Source of the DNA: Prorocentrum cordatum
Taxonomy: Eukaryota; Sar; Dinophyceae; Prorocentrales; Prorocentraceae
DNA length: 64,000 bases
Direction of reading: 5' to 3'
NCBI GenBank assembly: GCA_963575745.1
Contig: CAUYUJ010022093.1
Coordinates: forward strand, 261,831 to 325,830
The position numbers and the translations under genes are program-made. Shown here in pieces: positions 51,600 through 62,910 of this stretch (the first letter of the stretch is position 1; each line of letters begins with the position of its first letter). The notes below the pieces were generated by a model, which was given only the letters and a program-made list of their open reading frames with translations, was not told the DNA's origin and made no database searches.

Positions 51600-52806
51600 T
51601 TGTGGTCGTGCGCTGGGGTTCTCGAATCACGTCAGCCGCCGGAGGTGCGCCTGCCATGGCCGTTGCGATGGCCTTCGATCGGGCGCGCCCTCCACCGAGG
51701 GTGTGGAACCTCAACCTGTACCAAGACCTCCCCGCCTGGGCGGCTGCCCCCAACGCATCGTTGGCGCCTCGAATGGGCGAGGGCCCTCCGGCGACGTGCA
51801 GCGCCTTGGGGCGCGGGGGCGCCGGCACAGGCAGCGCGGAGCGACAGGTTTGATGGCGCTGTCAGCCCCGGCGACGCCGACGCGGACAACGGTTTCCACC
51901 CCTGCGACTTCACCATCCTCGGGAAGCTGCCGCAGGTGACACGAACCGCGAGAAAGGAAGCGGCACACCGTCGCCTGGGCAGCGCAGGCATCTCGCAGGC
52001 GGCGGGGCCACGCCTGCGCTCCACGCGACGCCCACGCCGCGCTTGGACGAGGGCGCAGCGGCCTGACGGGCCCGCGTTGACGCGCGGGCTCGACTGCGCA
52101 TGCGAGGTCGCGCGCTGAGAACTGACGCGCACGTCGCGCTCCCCGCACTCTCATCGCTGACACGAGCCTTGCGATTACAGTCGACCGCGCGTGCGAAAGC
52201 GCGCGATGGGCAGCCAGCCGAGCAAATGGCCATGCAGTGCGCATTGGCCAACCTCCGCGACCGCTGCGCGTCGCCCACTCGCGCTGGCGCAAAGCGTGGA
52301 AGCGCTGCGCTGCGTCGCCGACGAGCTGCGGCGCAGAGCCACTCTCGCTGGCGAAAGGCGCTTGCCTTCGCCACCGCGCCCCCTCGCCCCTTCCTCCACG
52401 ACACGTTGCGCCACTGCCAGCGATGCACACAGCGTCGCGCCGACCTCGCCGCACAGCTCGTCACTGCCGACATCGCCGCAGCCAAGGTCGCCCCCGCAGC
52501 AGCTGCAGGGCTATCGGCCGGGCGCCGGCGGGCCCCGTCGCACCGCCATGGCGGAGAGGCGCCGGGCTGCGCGCGACCAGCCTGCCAGTCTCTGTGGGCT
52601 CGGCGGCGCGCACGAGGGCTCGGCGGCGCGCACGAGGGCTCGGCGGCGCGCGGCGGCGCGCGACTGCGGGCTCGGCGGCGCGCACGAGGGGGAGGGGGAG
52701 GGGGGAGGGCTTCTCAGGAGGAGGCTGCTTCTCAGAGGGCGCCGGCCTTACATCTATGGATAGGGGCCCGCGCCTTCCAAGAAGCATGGGGTGCTTCTCT
52801 GAGAAG

Positions 52807-52837
<31 letters not shown>

Positions 52838-53280
52838 CCCGTCTGCGCGTGGCTGAGGGGCGCAGACGGTCCAAGGCGCTTGCCCTCCTGACCCCCGACC
52901 CCCCCCCCCCCCTCGGGGGAAGGTCCGCGGCTCCGTTGCCCGCGCGCGCCCCCTGGGCACGGACGGAAGGCTCCCACGCCTGGCACCCGCGCGACGACGG
53001 GGCGGCGCCTGCGATAAGCTAACCAGCCTCGAACTTATCCCTATCCCTAAGATGGGCGAGCAACAAGCGAGGACAATCTTAGAGATAGGTCCTCAGAAAC
53101 TGAGGGAGTCCTTAAGATCGGCATCGAGGTGAGATGATGTCGAACATAGGGATAGGGATATGCTTCAGAGAGGCGGCGCGAACGGCGGGCCCGCGCCGGC
53201 GCGGGGGCACGCCGCGACGGCGGCACAGCCTGGAGAAGGCTCGACAGCCAGCCGCCCTGGGCGCGGGCGCAGAGGGCCAC
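51600..53280. other. GC-rich stretch without recognised gene
   Basis: Many overlapping open frames on both strands, no family motif. Includes GGCGGCGCGC repeats at 52600-52690 and a C run of about 32 at 52807-52836. Confidence 0.3.
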
Positions 53281-53288
53281 GGCTAGTG

Positions 53289-53480
53289 TCATGTCGGGCG
53301 TGTCCCCCTGCAGGGGGATTTCCGACGAAAAATAAAACATACCCCCAAAATACACCAACAAGGTCAACAAATACTAAAAAAATAGCCCCTGACTATTTTT
53401 GGACTATTTTCTGACTATGTTTGTCGGTATTTTTAATTTTTCGTCGACAATCCCCCTGTAGGGGGACAGGCCCGACTTAA
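53289..53480. mobile_element. GTCGGGC-type MITE, copy d
   Basis: Ends TCATGTCGGGCGTGTCCCCC and GGGGGACAGGCCCGACTTAA; internal CGACGAAAAATAAAACATAC and ATTTTTAATTTTTCGTCGAC blocks are mutually inverted. Confidence 0.88.
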
Positions 53481-53737
53481 GGCTAGTGGCGAGGGCGAGA
53501 GGGGGAGGGTAACACGTCGAGGCTCTTCAGATTCGCAGGACGGGTCGGAGGCGATCCGCGGCTTTTCCTTTTCGCCCCCGCGGGGCCCACCGGGATTTCG
53601 GGCAACCAGCGAGGGCCGGGGGGCCCAGGGGGGCCCTGGGAGGAAGCTTTGGCAAAGTTGGAAAAACCTGCCAAAAACACGAATGCATAGAGAGAAAGGC
53701 GGCTTTCGTAAAGACCCCCGCCCGAGTTTGCTAAAGT

Positions 53738-53898
53738 TGAGTCGGGCCTGTCCTCCAACAGCGGGATTTTTGACGAAGAATTGGCAATACTCAGAGCAAG
53801 TGCCAAGAATTGACAAATATAATAAAAAAAATCGTCCACGTACTATTTGTTGGACTATTTTTGCAGATTCCCCCTGTAGAGGGACACGCCCGACGTAA
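53738..53898. mobile_element. GTCGGGC-type MITE, copy e
   Basis: Diverged copy: TGAGTCGGGCCTGTCCTCC at the left, AGGGACACGCCCGACGTAA at the right, AT-rich core. Confidence 0.82.
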
Positions 53899-54082
53899 TG
53901 CGAAATAGGGGGAACTCTACGTTTTCCCCTCTCGCGCGGACCGCGCAGGCCCCCCCCAGGAGGTGGGGCCGCTCTCTCCGTCGAGGACCGTGCCCCGCCT
54001 TTTTTGGGGGGCACGAAGCGCCAGGGCGTCCAAACTTGCCCGAGAGGGCTCCACAATGGCCTGGGGGGCAACAAGTACACCC

Positions 54083-54236
54083 TGCGAAATGCTTTAGAAA
54101 TCATGGGTTAAGAAATTCATAGTCTCAGAATTTGGAGAAACAAACCCAGAATGTCTACTCAAATCTTAGGATTTATATTGAAAAGTTAAGAATAATCGAG
54201 ACTCTGGCCGAAAACTTGGGTTTTCTTAAGCATCGC
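54083..54236 (-). mobile_element. AT-rich TIR element, copy 2
   Basis: Reverse complement of 24436-24590 with similar length (154 bp): GCGAAATGCTTTAGAAATC at one end, TTTCTTAAGCATCGC at the other. Confidence 0.85.
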
Positions 54237-55878
54237 CTAGAGTGTACTTGCAAGATGACGCAACGTAGCCCAAAATGACTCCATGGGCTGTCCGCCACGC
54301 TTTACGGGGTAGGCGACCGCCGGGGAACTGATTGCAATCGCCCCGGGCCCTCTCAAGGAGGCTCCCGAAGAGGAGGAATCTCACAGCAGCATCTCGCCAT
54401 TCAGCCGTATGTGCGTTCTTGCGATTTCGCCGGCAAGGGCGACTGAAACGTCAGGATTGCTCCAGTTTGGCCCTAAAATGCCCCATGAGGGGCCCAAGAA
54501 TGCTCCATCGCGGCCCCAGGAACGCCAAGGAACGCCCCCACCCCCCACAGAGTCCCAAAAAGGCTCCAGAATGTGAGTTTCATCAAAGGTTCAGAAAACG
54601 GGACTAATTGGCAGCAATCCTCAATTGATGGACGCCATCCAACGTCGCCCCATGAGGGCCTCCGATGCCTTCAACTGGCCCGCACATGCCTCCAAATAGG
54701 CCCCGGAAGCCTCCAAAATCATCCCAAGAGGGCCCAGATCTGGCACCATGAGGCCTCCACGAGGCTCCCGCAGCGAAAATCAGCAAAGATATGCATGGCT
54801 GAATCCTGTCGTCATCATCGCTTTGATCCCCACCGACCCTGCTCCTCCTTGTCCTCCTCCTTTTCCTCCTCCGCCTCCCTTTTCCTCCTCCCGCCTCCTC
54901 CTCCCCTTGTCCCCTCCCCTCCCTAGCCCGCCCCTCCTTCTTAAGGCCCACCTTTCCCTACGTAGGTGCTACTAGAAGTTGGAAAGAGCAGCGCTCCATC
55001 AAAATCCTCTCCTTTCTCTCGCCCTCCTCCACGATTTCCATCCCATCTTTTCCTCCGGCGCCGAATGGGCCGCGAAGGCATAGATGGTCACTCGGGGACC
55101 CGGTCAGGTCGATCCTCGGTTTGGGTTTGAAGACCCACTTTCTGCTTTTTCCATGGCATGCTGTCGCGCTGCAAATGATCAAGACAGATTATCCAAGTGT
55201 CGTTGCCAAATGGGCTGGCGGAGACGCGCAGCGTGCAACGAATTACCCCGTTGTGCGATTCCCCTGTGGCCTGTTCCCCTCCTGTTTTTCTCCCACGTTG
55301 TTGCTTGAGCCGAATGTGCCAAACTTGGCCCGCGGAAAAAAATACACATAAGAGGGCGGACCTGCACAGCCAAGGCGGCTCACCACGAACCCTACGCTGT
55401 CCCGCCCTGCGCGTCCGTGCCAGCGTGTTTGCCAACATTGAACGGAGCATCGGCACATCGCGCCTGGAACATCTGGAACTCGTAAATCCAGCATTGTATG
55501 GATTTGGAGTTTCTGGAAATTTGTACGGGTACGGGGTCGATTCAAGATGGTCATAGACGGCAACATCTGATCCACTTTGTGGCAAAATGCACACACCAAC
55601 ATTAGAAGGCACCGCCAGGCTACTTGCTCCGAGAACCGCCTGTCTGCCATATCTTTCACCTCACGAGGTAACCGGCATGCTGCTGATATGAAGAGTCCGA
55701 GCTTCACTGAGGCTGCATCCGGATTTGAGCTCCATCGCGGTGAGAGGAGAAAAGGAGAACCAGCTGAGAATTGCAAGCCAGTCAGACAATGGCAACCCAC
55801 GCGAAGCTATTTAACAGAGTGAATGTCAAAAGGCAATACGCGTTCGTTCAGCATGGTCGGGACTGGGGATGTCACCGA
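54237..55878. other. Weak phased repeat, then low-GC sequence downstream of the spliced-leader relics
   Basis: 54480-54790 has diluted CCAAGA/GGCCCC motifs. 54960-55850 is lower in GC and non-repetitive. It would be the body of the recycled transcript implied by the relics at 55879-55919 (minus strand), but minus-strand frames here show no family motif; the first ATG after the relics (55854) opens only 15 codons. Confidence 0.35.
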
Positions 55879-55919
55879 CTTGAGCTGAGACCGACTCACT
55901 TGAGCCGAACCAGCTACGG
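55879..55919 (-). promoter_or_regulatory. Tandem relict spliced leaders
   Basis: On the minus strand 55919-55899 matches the dinoflagellate leader at 17 of 21 positions (CCGTAGC at its start, GGCTCAAG at its end). The next 20 nt (55898-55879) end CAGCTCAAG and match more weakly. An ATG follows 24 nt later at 55854. Confidence 0.6.
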
Positions 55920-55924
55920 AGGAA

Positions 55925-56160
55925 CCCTCTTGATGGCCTCGGGGAGCGACTTGGGAACTTGGGGGGTTACTGGGCAATTCTGGGTTTTCGTGAGCGGTCT
56001 TGGCGCCGTTATGGGCTGTCTCGGAGTCCTCTTTGGCCATCTTGGGAGCCTCTGGGGCGGTCTGCATCTGAGGTCCCTGTTGGGGCGTCCTGAGGCCCTC
56101 TTGGGCCGTCCTGGGGCTCTCCAGGGCCGTATTGTGACGGCGATGGCGCCGCCTTGGGCG
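55925..56160 (-). repeat. Helically phased array, reverse orientation
   Basis: GGCCATCTTGGGAGCCTCTG and GGCCCTCTTGGGCCGTCCTG with 10-12-bp spacing. Confidence 0.7.
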
Positions 56161-56384
56161 GTCGGGAACCGAAAACGGCGAGAAGGCCAGAAACGATTAA
56201 CACACATGGAGACATGCTGGCCCGCGTGGAATCTAAACAGCGAGCTGTTGCAATCTATGCGACGCAGTTTAGTTGGGGCAGTTTATGTGGTGCGATCAAG
56301 GTGAGGCAATCCAGGTGGTGCGAAGCAAAACAAAGCAATGCAAAGGTCTCTGTAAACCAACGCTACGTCAACGTGGCTTGGAGA

Positions 56385-56600
56385 CACCCCCAGCTTTTCC
56401 CCAAGACGGCTCCAAGACAACCCAAGGATGACCTCGAGATGACCTCGATGTGACCTCCAGTGGCTCCCAAACGACCCGGACTAGCCCTCAACATGATCTG
56501 AAGATGTCATTAAAATGACGTCAAGACGAAGCCCAACTGACCCCAATATGAACTCAAAATTACATCACGGTGACCTCACGATGGCCCCTTATCCGCGCCC
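56385..56600 (+). repeat. 11-bp phased ATGACCTC array
   Basis: Splits into successive blocks such as AGATGACCTCG, ATGTGACCTCC, AGTGGCTCCCA, AACGACCCGGA, ACATGATCTGA, AAATGACGTCA, CGGTGACCTCA: 11 bp with an occasional 10 or 12. Confidence 0.8.
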
Positions 56601-56619
56601 CTCTCCTCCTCGTCACCAA

Positions 56620-56830
56620 TTACCCTCCTCCTCTTCCCCGTCTTCGTCACCAATTACCAATTACCCTCACCAATTACCAATTACCCTCACCAACTACCCT
56701 CCCAATTACCCTTACCAATTAATTACCAATTACCAACTACCAATTACCAATTACCACTTATCCGCGCTCCTCTCCTCCTCGTCACCAATTACCAATTACC
56801 CTCACCAATTACCCTCCTCCTCCTCGTCAC
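56620..56830. repeat. CCAATTACC short tandem repeat
   Basis: CAATTACC / CTCACCAATTACC units of 7-16 bp, AT-rich. Confidence 0.9.
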
Positions 56831-57359
56831 CGTCCCCTTCACCACCGTCTGGGTAGGGGGGGGGGATTGGAGAGAGGGGAAGAAGGTGAGGGAAAGGGAG
56901 CGAGGAAGGAAAGGGGGAATGTCGGGTGTTGCCAAATGTGTTCTTGGCTCAACGTGCCCTCAGGAACTACCAGGAGGCCGAGACGTCCTGAGGATCCCAG
57001 GGCCCCAAGGGCCCCAAGATGGCACGGAAAGCCGATGGGCCAGGGCCACCTTCAGCAACACACGAGAATAGGGGATGGCCTGGAAAAAGAAGAGGGCAGA
57101 GGACGGAAAAGGGGCAGGAGCGGATGCGCACTACAGCAGGATAACACAAGGGAGCAAGTACCCTGAGAGCAAGGGCGTAATTGCTACTGAAGAATAACTC
57201 TTGTTGTTCCCACCTCAGGTAGCATATGAGTTTTTCAATTGAAGTGCCCCGCCCAGGGCTCGCACCTGATTTTTATCAACAACATCTTCCTCCTCAAACT
57301 GCGTTGTTGGCCCCCGGACTACAACAACAACGGCTCTCGCCTGAGACTTTTCGACAATT

Positions 57360-57950
57360 TACTGAGGGATCGCGCTCTCGCTAGGGACTTCCCCGCTATG
57401 TATCCAAGAATCGCGCTCTCGCCGGTGACTTCCTCGCAATTTATTCAAGCGCCACGCCCTCTAAGAATCGCGCTCTCGCCGGTGATATTCTCGCCTCGTG
57501 ATTTCCCTTTTTGCTTAAGAATCGGGCTCTCGCCCGAGACTTTCTGGCGAATTAAGCAGGACTCACACATTCGCGTAACAGACGTGCATTTTTAATCGAG
57601 GTGCCCCTCCCGGGGCCCGCGGTGTTTTTACCCGAGAAATCTTCCTGCTCAAACTGAGCCCCAGGCCCCCGGTTTACAACAACAGCTGCTCCCGCCCGGT
57701 ACGTCCTTGATTAATTGAAGAATCGCGCTCTCGCTACGGACTCCCTTGCAGTGTATCGAAGAATCGCGCTCTCGCCTGATACCCCCTTGCAACTTATTCA
57801 GGCGTCGCGCTTTCGACATTCAGGACTCGCGCTGTCGCTTGGGACTTCTTCGCTATTGACTCCGGCGCCGCGCCCTCGACACTCAAGAACCATGCTTTCG
57901 TTTTGGATTCCCTGACGACATTCATTTTTGAATTGCGCTGTCGCTCGAGG
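57360..57950 (+). repeat. AATCGCGCTCTCGC interspersed tandem motif
   Basis: AATCGCGCTCTCGC followed by GACTTCC(T/C)CGC-type text recurs at irregular 40-60 bp. The same motif (GGCGCTCTCGCTCGAGAC) recurs at 61690-62110 and at 60240-60270. Confidence 0.75.
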
Positions 57951-58258
57951 CTTCCTCGCGATTCATGCCGGACGCGCCCTTCAGCGACCCGCCTGTTCGG
58001 CATGGCCACCTGGGCCAGCCTGTTAAGGTCTACCTGACCGATCTGCCCGTCTGGTTCTGCCATGTGCGTTCTGTTCCTAGCCCCCTCTCCTGCTACGCTC
58101 CCTCTCTCTCTCTCTCTTGTTCCATCCTCCTCTCTCCCCCATTGTCCCTTCCTTCCATACTTCCACTCTTCCCCTGCCTCAGGTGCTGCACGAAATACAC
58201 GCTGCAGGAAAAAAAAACATGCCCTTAAAAGGGGATGCGATCGAAAACGAAGAGGGTG
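57930..58258 (+). repeat. Flanking direct repeat of the RT fragment, left
   Basis: TGTCGCTCGAGGCTTCCTCG, GACCCGCCTGTTCG, CCCGTCTGGTTCTGCCATG, TGCGTTCTG-TCCTAGCCCCC and a CT-rich tract occur in the same order at 60236-60556. Confidence 0.75.
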
Positions 58259-58758
58259 GGCATCGAGGCTTTTGGATCTGCGCGCTGAATGGCACGCGAG
58301 CAGATCAGAGCGAACACCGTAACTGCTGCTGTTGCTGCTGAACCCCCACCGGGGTTACGGCGCCCCGAACGTAGACTCGTGTTACGGCGCCCCGAACGGG
58401 ACGGGCATTGGCTGGCATCATAGCCGACCCACAATCAATGGAGGCATCAAAGCCTCTGACCATCATACTGTCTAGGCTGATCTACTCACGGATCCAACAC
58501 CTCATCTTCTACTCAATTCATTCCATGCGTAGCATGCTCTCCCCGACGTCATGATTTTTTCATCACGTCGACCCCTGGAGGTCTCGACCCCTTCCCCTGG
58601 ACCGGCTTCTCATCCCGAGTCGTTTTTTTTCGACGGTCCCCGAGAGGGCCAGCAGGGGGCCCCCACATATGCAGAAAAAACACACAAAACAACACCTCCC
58701 GCCGTGATGTTTTCTCACCGCGCGAAGGGGGATCTGGGAACGACGCAGACTGGTGTTA

Positions 58759-58800
58759 CCCTAAACCCTAAACCCTAAACCCTAAACCCCAAACCCTTAA
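58759..58800 (+). repeat. Interstitial telomeric repeats (CCCTAAA)6
   Basis: Four perfect CCCTAAA units, then CCCCAAA and CCCTTAA. CCCTAAA/TTTAGGG is the plant- and dinoflagellate-type telomere repeat. Orientation corresponds to a left chromosome end. Confidence 0.95.
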
Positions 58801-58851
58801 CCCCCGCCCCGAGCGTGCTGCTCCTGGGGGGGGAAAAAAAAACCTGCGCTC

Positions 58852-60228
58852 CGAGCGCGGCGCCCAGCAGGGGGACCTGCTCGGCCCGCTGCTCTTCGCC
58901 TCCGCCCTGCGGCGCTGCGCGGAGGAGGCGCGCGCGGAGCCGGCCGACCCGGCCGACGGCTCCCTGGCTGCGGTGTGTGTTTTTTTTCCCTCGACGACGG
59001 CTGCCTGGCGGGGGGGCGCGCCCGCAGTCGCCCGCCTCTTGCGCCGCTTCGTGGGGCGCGTGGCGCCGCGGTCGGCCTGGGCCTCAGCACGGGGCCCAGC
59101 AGGTGCGAGGTGGTGCCCGCCAGCGGCGCCGACAGCACTGCTGACGTGGCCGCTTTCCCGCAGGGGCTTCCGCCTCGGGGAGGACGACAGCTTCGAACTC
59201 CTGGGGCCCCCCGTGGGGAACGACCGCTTCTGCGCGGAACGCACCGAGGAAAGGGTGGCCAAGGCCGCAGACTTGCTGGAAGTTCTTGGGGCCCTGGAGA
59301 AGGCTCAGGTGGCCTTGCTCTTGCTCCGCCAGTGCGCCTCCTACCGCAACCTTGGATACTCCGCACGCGTGATACCGCCGACGGCGCACACCGGCGCGCT
59401 GTAAGCCATGGACACCGCCGTCCGGGCATGTTTGGAACAACGCAGCGGGTCTACCCCTTCGGACGACTCCTGGAAGCAAGCGCAGCTCAAGCTCAAACGC
59501 GGCGGGCTTGGTTGGGCCCCGCTCCGCCGAGAAGCACGCCGCGGCAGCCTACCTGGCCTCCCGCGCCCGCAGCGCGGAACTCTGCCGACAGCTTTACGCA
59601 GCCTGCGACGACATCGACGGCGAAGACGGGGGCAGCCTGGCCGCGGCCACGCAAGCCTTCAACGACACAGTCCTTCCAGCAGGCCGGATCGCCCTTCGAC
59701 CCTCGGGAAGGTGGACGACGCTGTTCGCCACGACCTGTGGCAACGCGCTTCGCCGCCGACGAGATCCCACCTCAACCTGATAACAACCCCGGGCGCCAGC
59801 GCCTACAGGCAGGCGCCGCCGTGCCCGGCACTCGGCACCGACTTTCCGCACAGCTTGATGCAAGTGGCGCTGCAACGACACCAGCTGCTCGAGGAGGAGA
59901 TTTTTTCGCCCCGCGTGCGGGGAGGTGACGGGCGCGTTTGCGGAACATGCGCTCACCCGCAGCTGCCGCGGCGACCGCACGAAACGCCGCAACTGCCTCC
60001 AGAACAAGGCCTGGCACGAGGCGCTGGCCGCCGGCTACGCCGGGGCGGAGATCGAGCGAACAGGCTTGCTGCCGCCGCGCGCGCCTGGCGAGGGCCCCCC
60101 AGCCGGTGACGCCGGCTGCGACGACCTGGACGGCGACGGGAGGCGCCCCGCGGACGCCTTCGTTCCGCCGTGGCGAAGCGGCACGCCGTCGGCGTGGGAC
60201 TATCACGCTCTCGCTCTAATTTCCTCAC
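58852..60228 (+). pseudogene. 5'-truncated reverse transcriptase with C-terminal zinc/nuclease-like region, frameshifted
   Basis: Starts inside the palm: ERGAQQGDLLGPLLFASALR (motif B) then, after a frameshift in a T run at 58980, LDDGCLAGG (motif C with LDD) at about 59000. Then FRLGEDDSFELLGPPVGNDR, EKAQVALLLLRQCASYRNLG and, in other frames, LKLKRGGLGW, AYLASRARSAELCRQLYAAC. The C-terminal piece (59925-60228) reads EHALTRSCRGDRTKRRN, ERTGLLPPRAPGEG and RRPADAFVPPWRSG, a Cys/His plus PAD-type region seen at the end of this RT group in protists. At least three frameshifts and one stop after TAHTGAL; no fingers domain. Confidence 0.85.
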
Positions 60229-60235
60229 GATGAAT

Positions 60236-60556
60236 TTGGAAACCGCGCTGTCGCTCGAGACTTCCTCGCGATTCATGCGGGACGCACGCTTCAGCAACCC
60301 GCCTGCTCGATCAGGCCGACTGGGCCCGCCTTCCGACCCGCCTACTAGGGCCTACCCGCCCGATCTACCCGTCTGGTTTTGCCATGTGCGTTCTGGTCCT
60401 AGCCCCCTCCTGCTACTCCCTCTCGTGCTCCGTTCTCCTCTCTCCCCCTTGTTCCTTCCTTCCATCCGTCCTCTCTTCCCCTGCCTTACGGGCTGCACGA
60501 CATACACGTTGCGGGTAAGAAAGATATACCCCCAGGGGGTACGACCGAAGACGATG
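60236..60556 (+). repeat. Flanking direct repeat of the RT fragment, right
   Basis: Diverged copy of 57930-58258, beginning in the GCTGTCGCTCGAGACTTCCT motif. Confidence 0.75.
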
Positions 60557-60779
60557 AGGGTGCCGCCAGGCTGTAGGCCTAAGGTTCGCGGTTTCCTGTA
60601 CCAGTTGCAGCTTCCAGTTTCCTCTGTTACAGTTCTGCTTCTTGCTGCTTACTGTTCCTTGTTGACTTCTTGCTGCTTACTGTTCCTTGCTGATGGACCG
60701 CGCGAGGGGGTGAAGCCCAAAACAACTATTTTTACCACGCCCTGAGCGTGTGCTCTGAATTGCTGGGGTGTGTAAAAAT

Positions 60780-61390
60780 TAACACCCATCACGCAGATCG
60801 GCGGGGTCAGGGTCCAAAAACACATGGGATTTGCTACATTTCTGAATTCGGTGGCACCCCTCACGCAGATCGGCGGGATCACGGTCCAAGAACACTTGGG
60901 TTTTGCAACATTTCTGAAATTTGCTGGCACCCCTCACGCAGATCGGCGGGGTCAGGGTCCAAAAACACATGGGATTTGCAACATTTCTGGTCGGCGGGGT
61001 CAGGGTGCAAAAACACAAACGGTTTGCCACATGTCTGAAATTAGCGACACCCCTCAGGCAGATCGGCGGGGTCAGGGTCCAAAAACACAAGGTATTTGCC
61101 ACATTTCTGAAATTCGGTGGCACCCCTCACGAAAATCGGCAGGGTCAGGGTCCAAAAACACATGGGATTTGCTACATTTCTAAAATTCGGCGTCACCCCT
61201 CACCCAGATCCGCGGGGTCAGGGTCCAAAAACAAAGGGGATTTGCTACAGTTCTGAAATTCGGCGGCACCCCTTGCGCAGATCCGTAGGGTCAGAATCCA
61301 AAAACACAAGGGATTTGCCACATTTCTGCAATTCAGTGGCACCCGTGACGCAGATCCGCAGGGTCAGGGTCGAAAAACAAATAAGTCCCG
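60780..61390 (+). repeat. 73-bp minisatellite, about eight units
   Basis: Unit: CACCCCTCACGCAGATCGGC, GGGGTCAGGGTCCAAAAACA, CATGGGATTTGCTACATTTC, TGAAATTCGGTGG. One unit near 60988 is truncated. Preceded by a CTTGCTGCTTACTGTTCCTTG duplicate at 60640-60690. Confidence 0.93.
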
Positions 61391-62560
61391 ACACTGCTTC
61401 ACGGCGGCGCCCAGACCTCATGATTTAGCTTTTGCATCTCCCATTATCCGAGACGGGGGGCCAGCGGCATGGGGCGAAGCCCTTACGGATAATTGTTGCT
61501 GATCTCCGGAAACAGTTCCGCGCGCTCTCGCCTCGATGCCAGCTACATTTTCTCTGCAAACGAAGCTCCCGCGCGAGCGTTAGCTTGAATGTAAAGTGCC
61601 CTTGGAGGCCTGGCTACGACGACAACGGCTCGGCTCCCGCTCGATACTTCCTCACACTTTACTCCGAGGCAGCCTGGCCAGAGATGCCCCCGAACTCAGG
61701 AGCGGCGCTCTCGCTCGAGACTTCCTCGCAATTCAATCAAGTTGGTGGAGGCCCAGCCACGACGACAAGGGCTCCCTGATACTTCCGCGCGATTTACTCC
61801 GAGAGCCCCTGGCCAGGAAGGCCCCCGAACTCAGGAACGGCGCTCTCGCTCGAGACGTCCTCGTGATTCAGTCAAGTTGACGGAGGTCCAACTACGACGG
61901 CGAGGGCTCTCGTTCGATACGTCCTCAACATGTATTCGCGTAGGCCCTTGCCAGAGAGGCCCCCCAAACTCAAGAGTGGCACAATTCAGGCAAATTAGTG
62001 GAAGCCCATACACGGCGACAAGGGTTCCCGTTCGATATTTCTCAATGTGTATTCCGAGAGCCCCTGGCCTGGCCAGAGAGGCCCCCGAACTCAGGAACGG
62101 CGCTCTCGCTCAAGAGTTCCTCGCACTGCAGTCAATGGCCGACAAGGAAAAGATTCTCCCTGAAAAGGGGTGCAATCGAAGACGAAGTAGGCCGGTATCG
62201 AGGTTTGGGGAATACAGAATGCAAAACACGCGCGCCAGTAGGGGAGAATAGACTTACAATGATCGTCGTCGTTGTCGTTGTCGTTGTCGCTGTCGTGGAT
62301 CCCTTCAAACTTTCTTCTCTTGAGGGGGCCTATCGTTGGAATTCTGGGCGCTTACTGGGCGGTCTTGGAAATCGCCGCATAGCTTTCCCTGGTCCTCGGG
62401 AAGGCAACTTGGAACAAGCATTCCCGACATGGTCTGAGGATCCGTCCCACACCCTTCTATGGTGCTTCCCGGGCAAACTTGCGACCCAAAATGCAACCAC
62501 TTGAATCGGAAACCTTACGGCTCCATGTGATTGTAGCATGATCATCATGTCGGTCTGACG
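61391..62560. other. No recognised gene; GCGCTCTCGC motifs
   Basis: Contains four or five 90-110-bp blocks of the form CGAACTCAGGA-CGGCGCTCTCGCTCGAGAC, related to 57360-57950, and a GTCGTTGTCGTTGTCG tract near 62270. Confidence 0.5.
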
Positions 62561-62910
62561 AGCGCCAAAGACAGCCAAGGAGGCCCTCAAAATCGCCCCC
62601 CAAAGATCCCCGAAGCCTCCAAGAGGGCGCAAGAGGGCCTCAAGGGGCCCAAGAGGTCGAACTTGCATTCAGAGCCCCCCGAGACCGACAAGAGGCCCCG
62701 AAGAGGTGCGCACGAGGCCCCAAGAGGCCCCCGAGAGGCCCCCGCAGGCACCCTTGGAGTCCAAACGTGCCACGTGTCCTACGATGGCCACAAGTGGCCC
62801 TTCCTGGGCCTCTCTTGGGAGCCACCTCGGCCGACTTGGGAGGCCCGTCGGGTCGTTCTCTCAGGACGCCTCGGGCGACTGGGGCCTCCAGGGTACCAGA
62901 ACCGTGCGGC
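62560..62910. repeat. Helically phased array, switching orientation
   Basis: CCAAGAGG/GGCCC orientation to about 62760, then GGCC...TCTTGGGAG orientation. Confidence 0.65.

Noticed and set aside
51600-52900. Arg/Ala-rich frames of up to 263 codons on both strands as a possible gene
   Set aside because: All frames are open because of high GC; no motif, no consistent codon signal distinguishable by eye.
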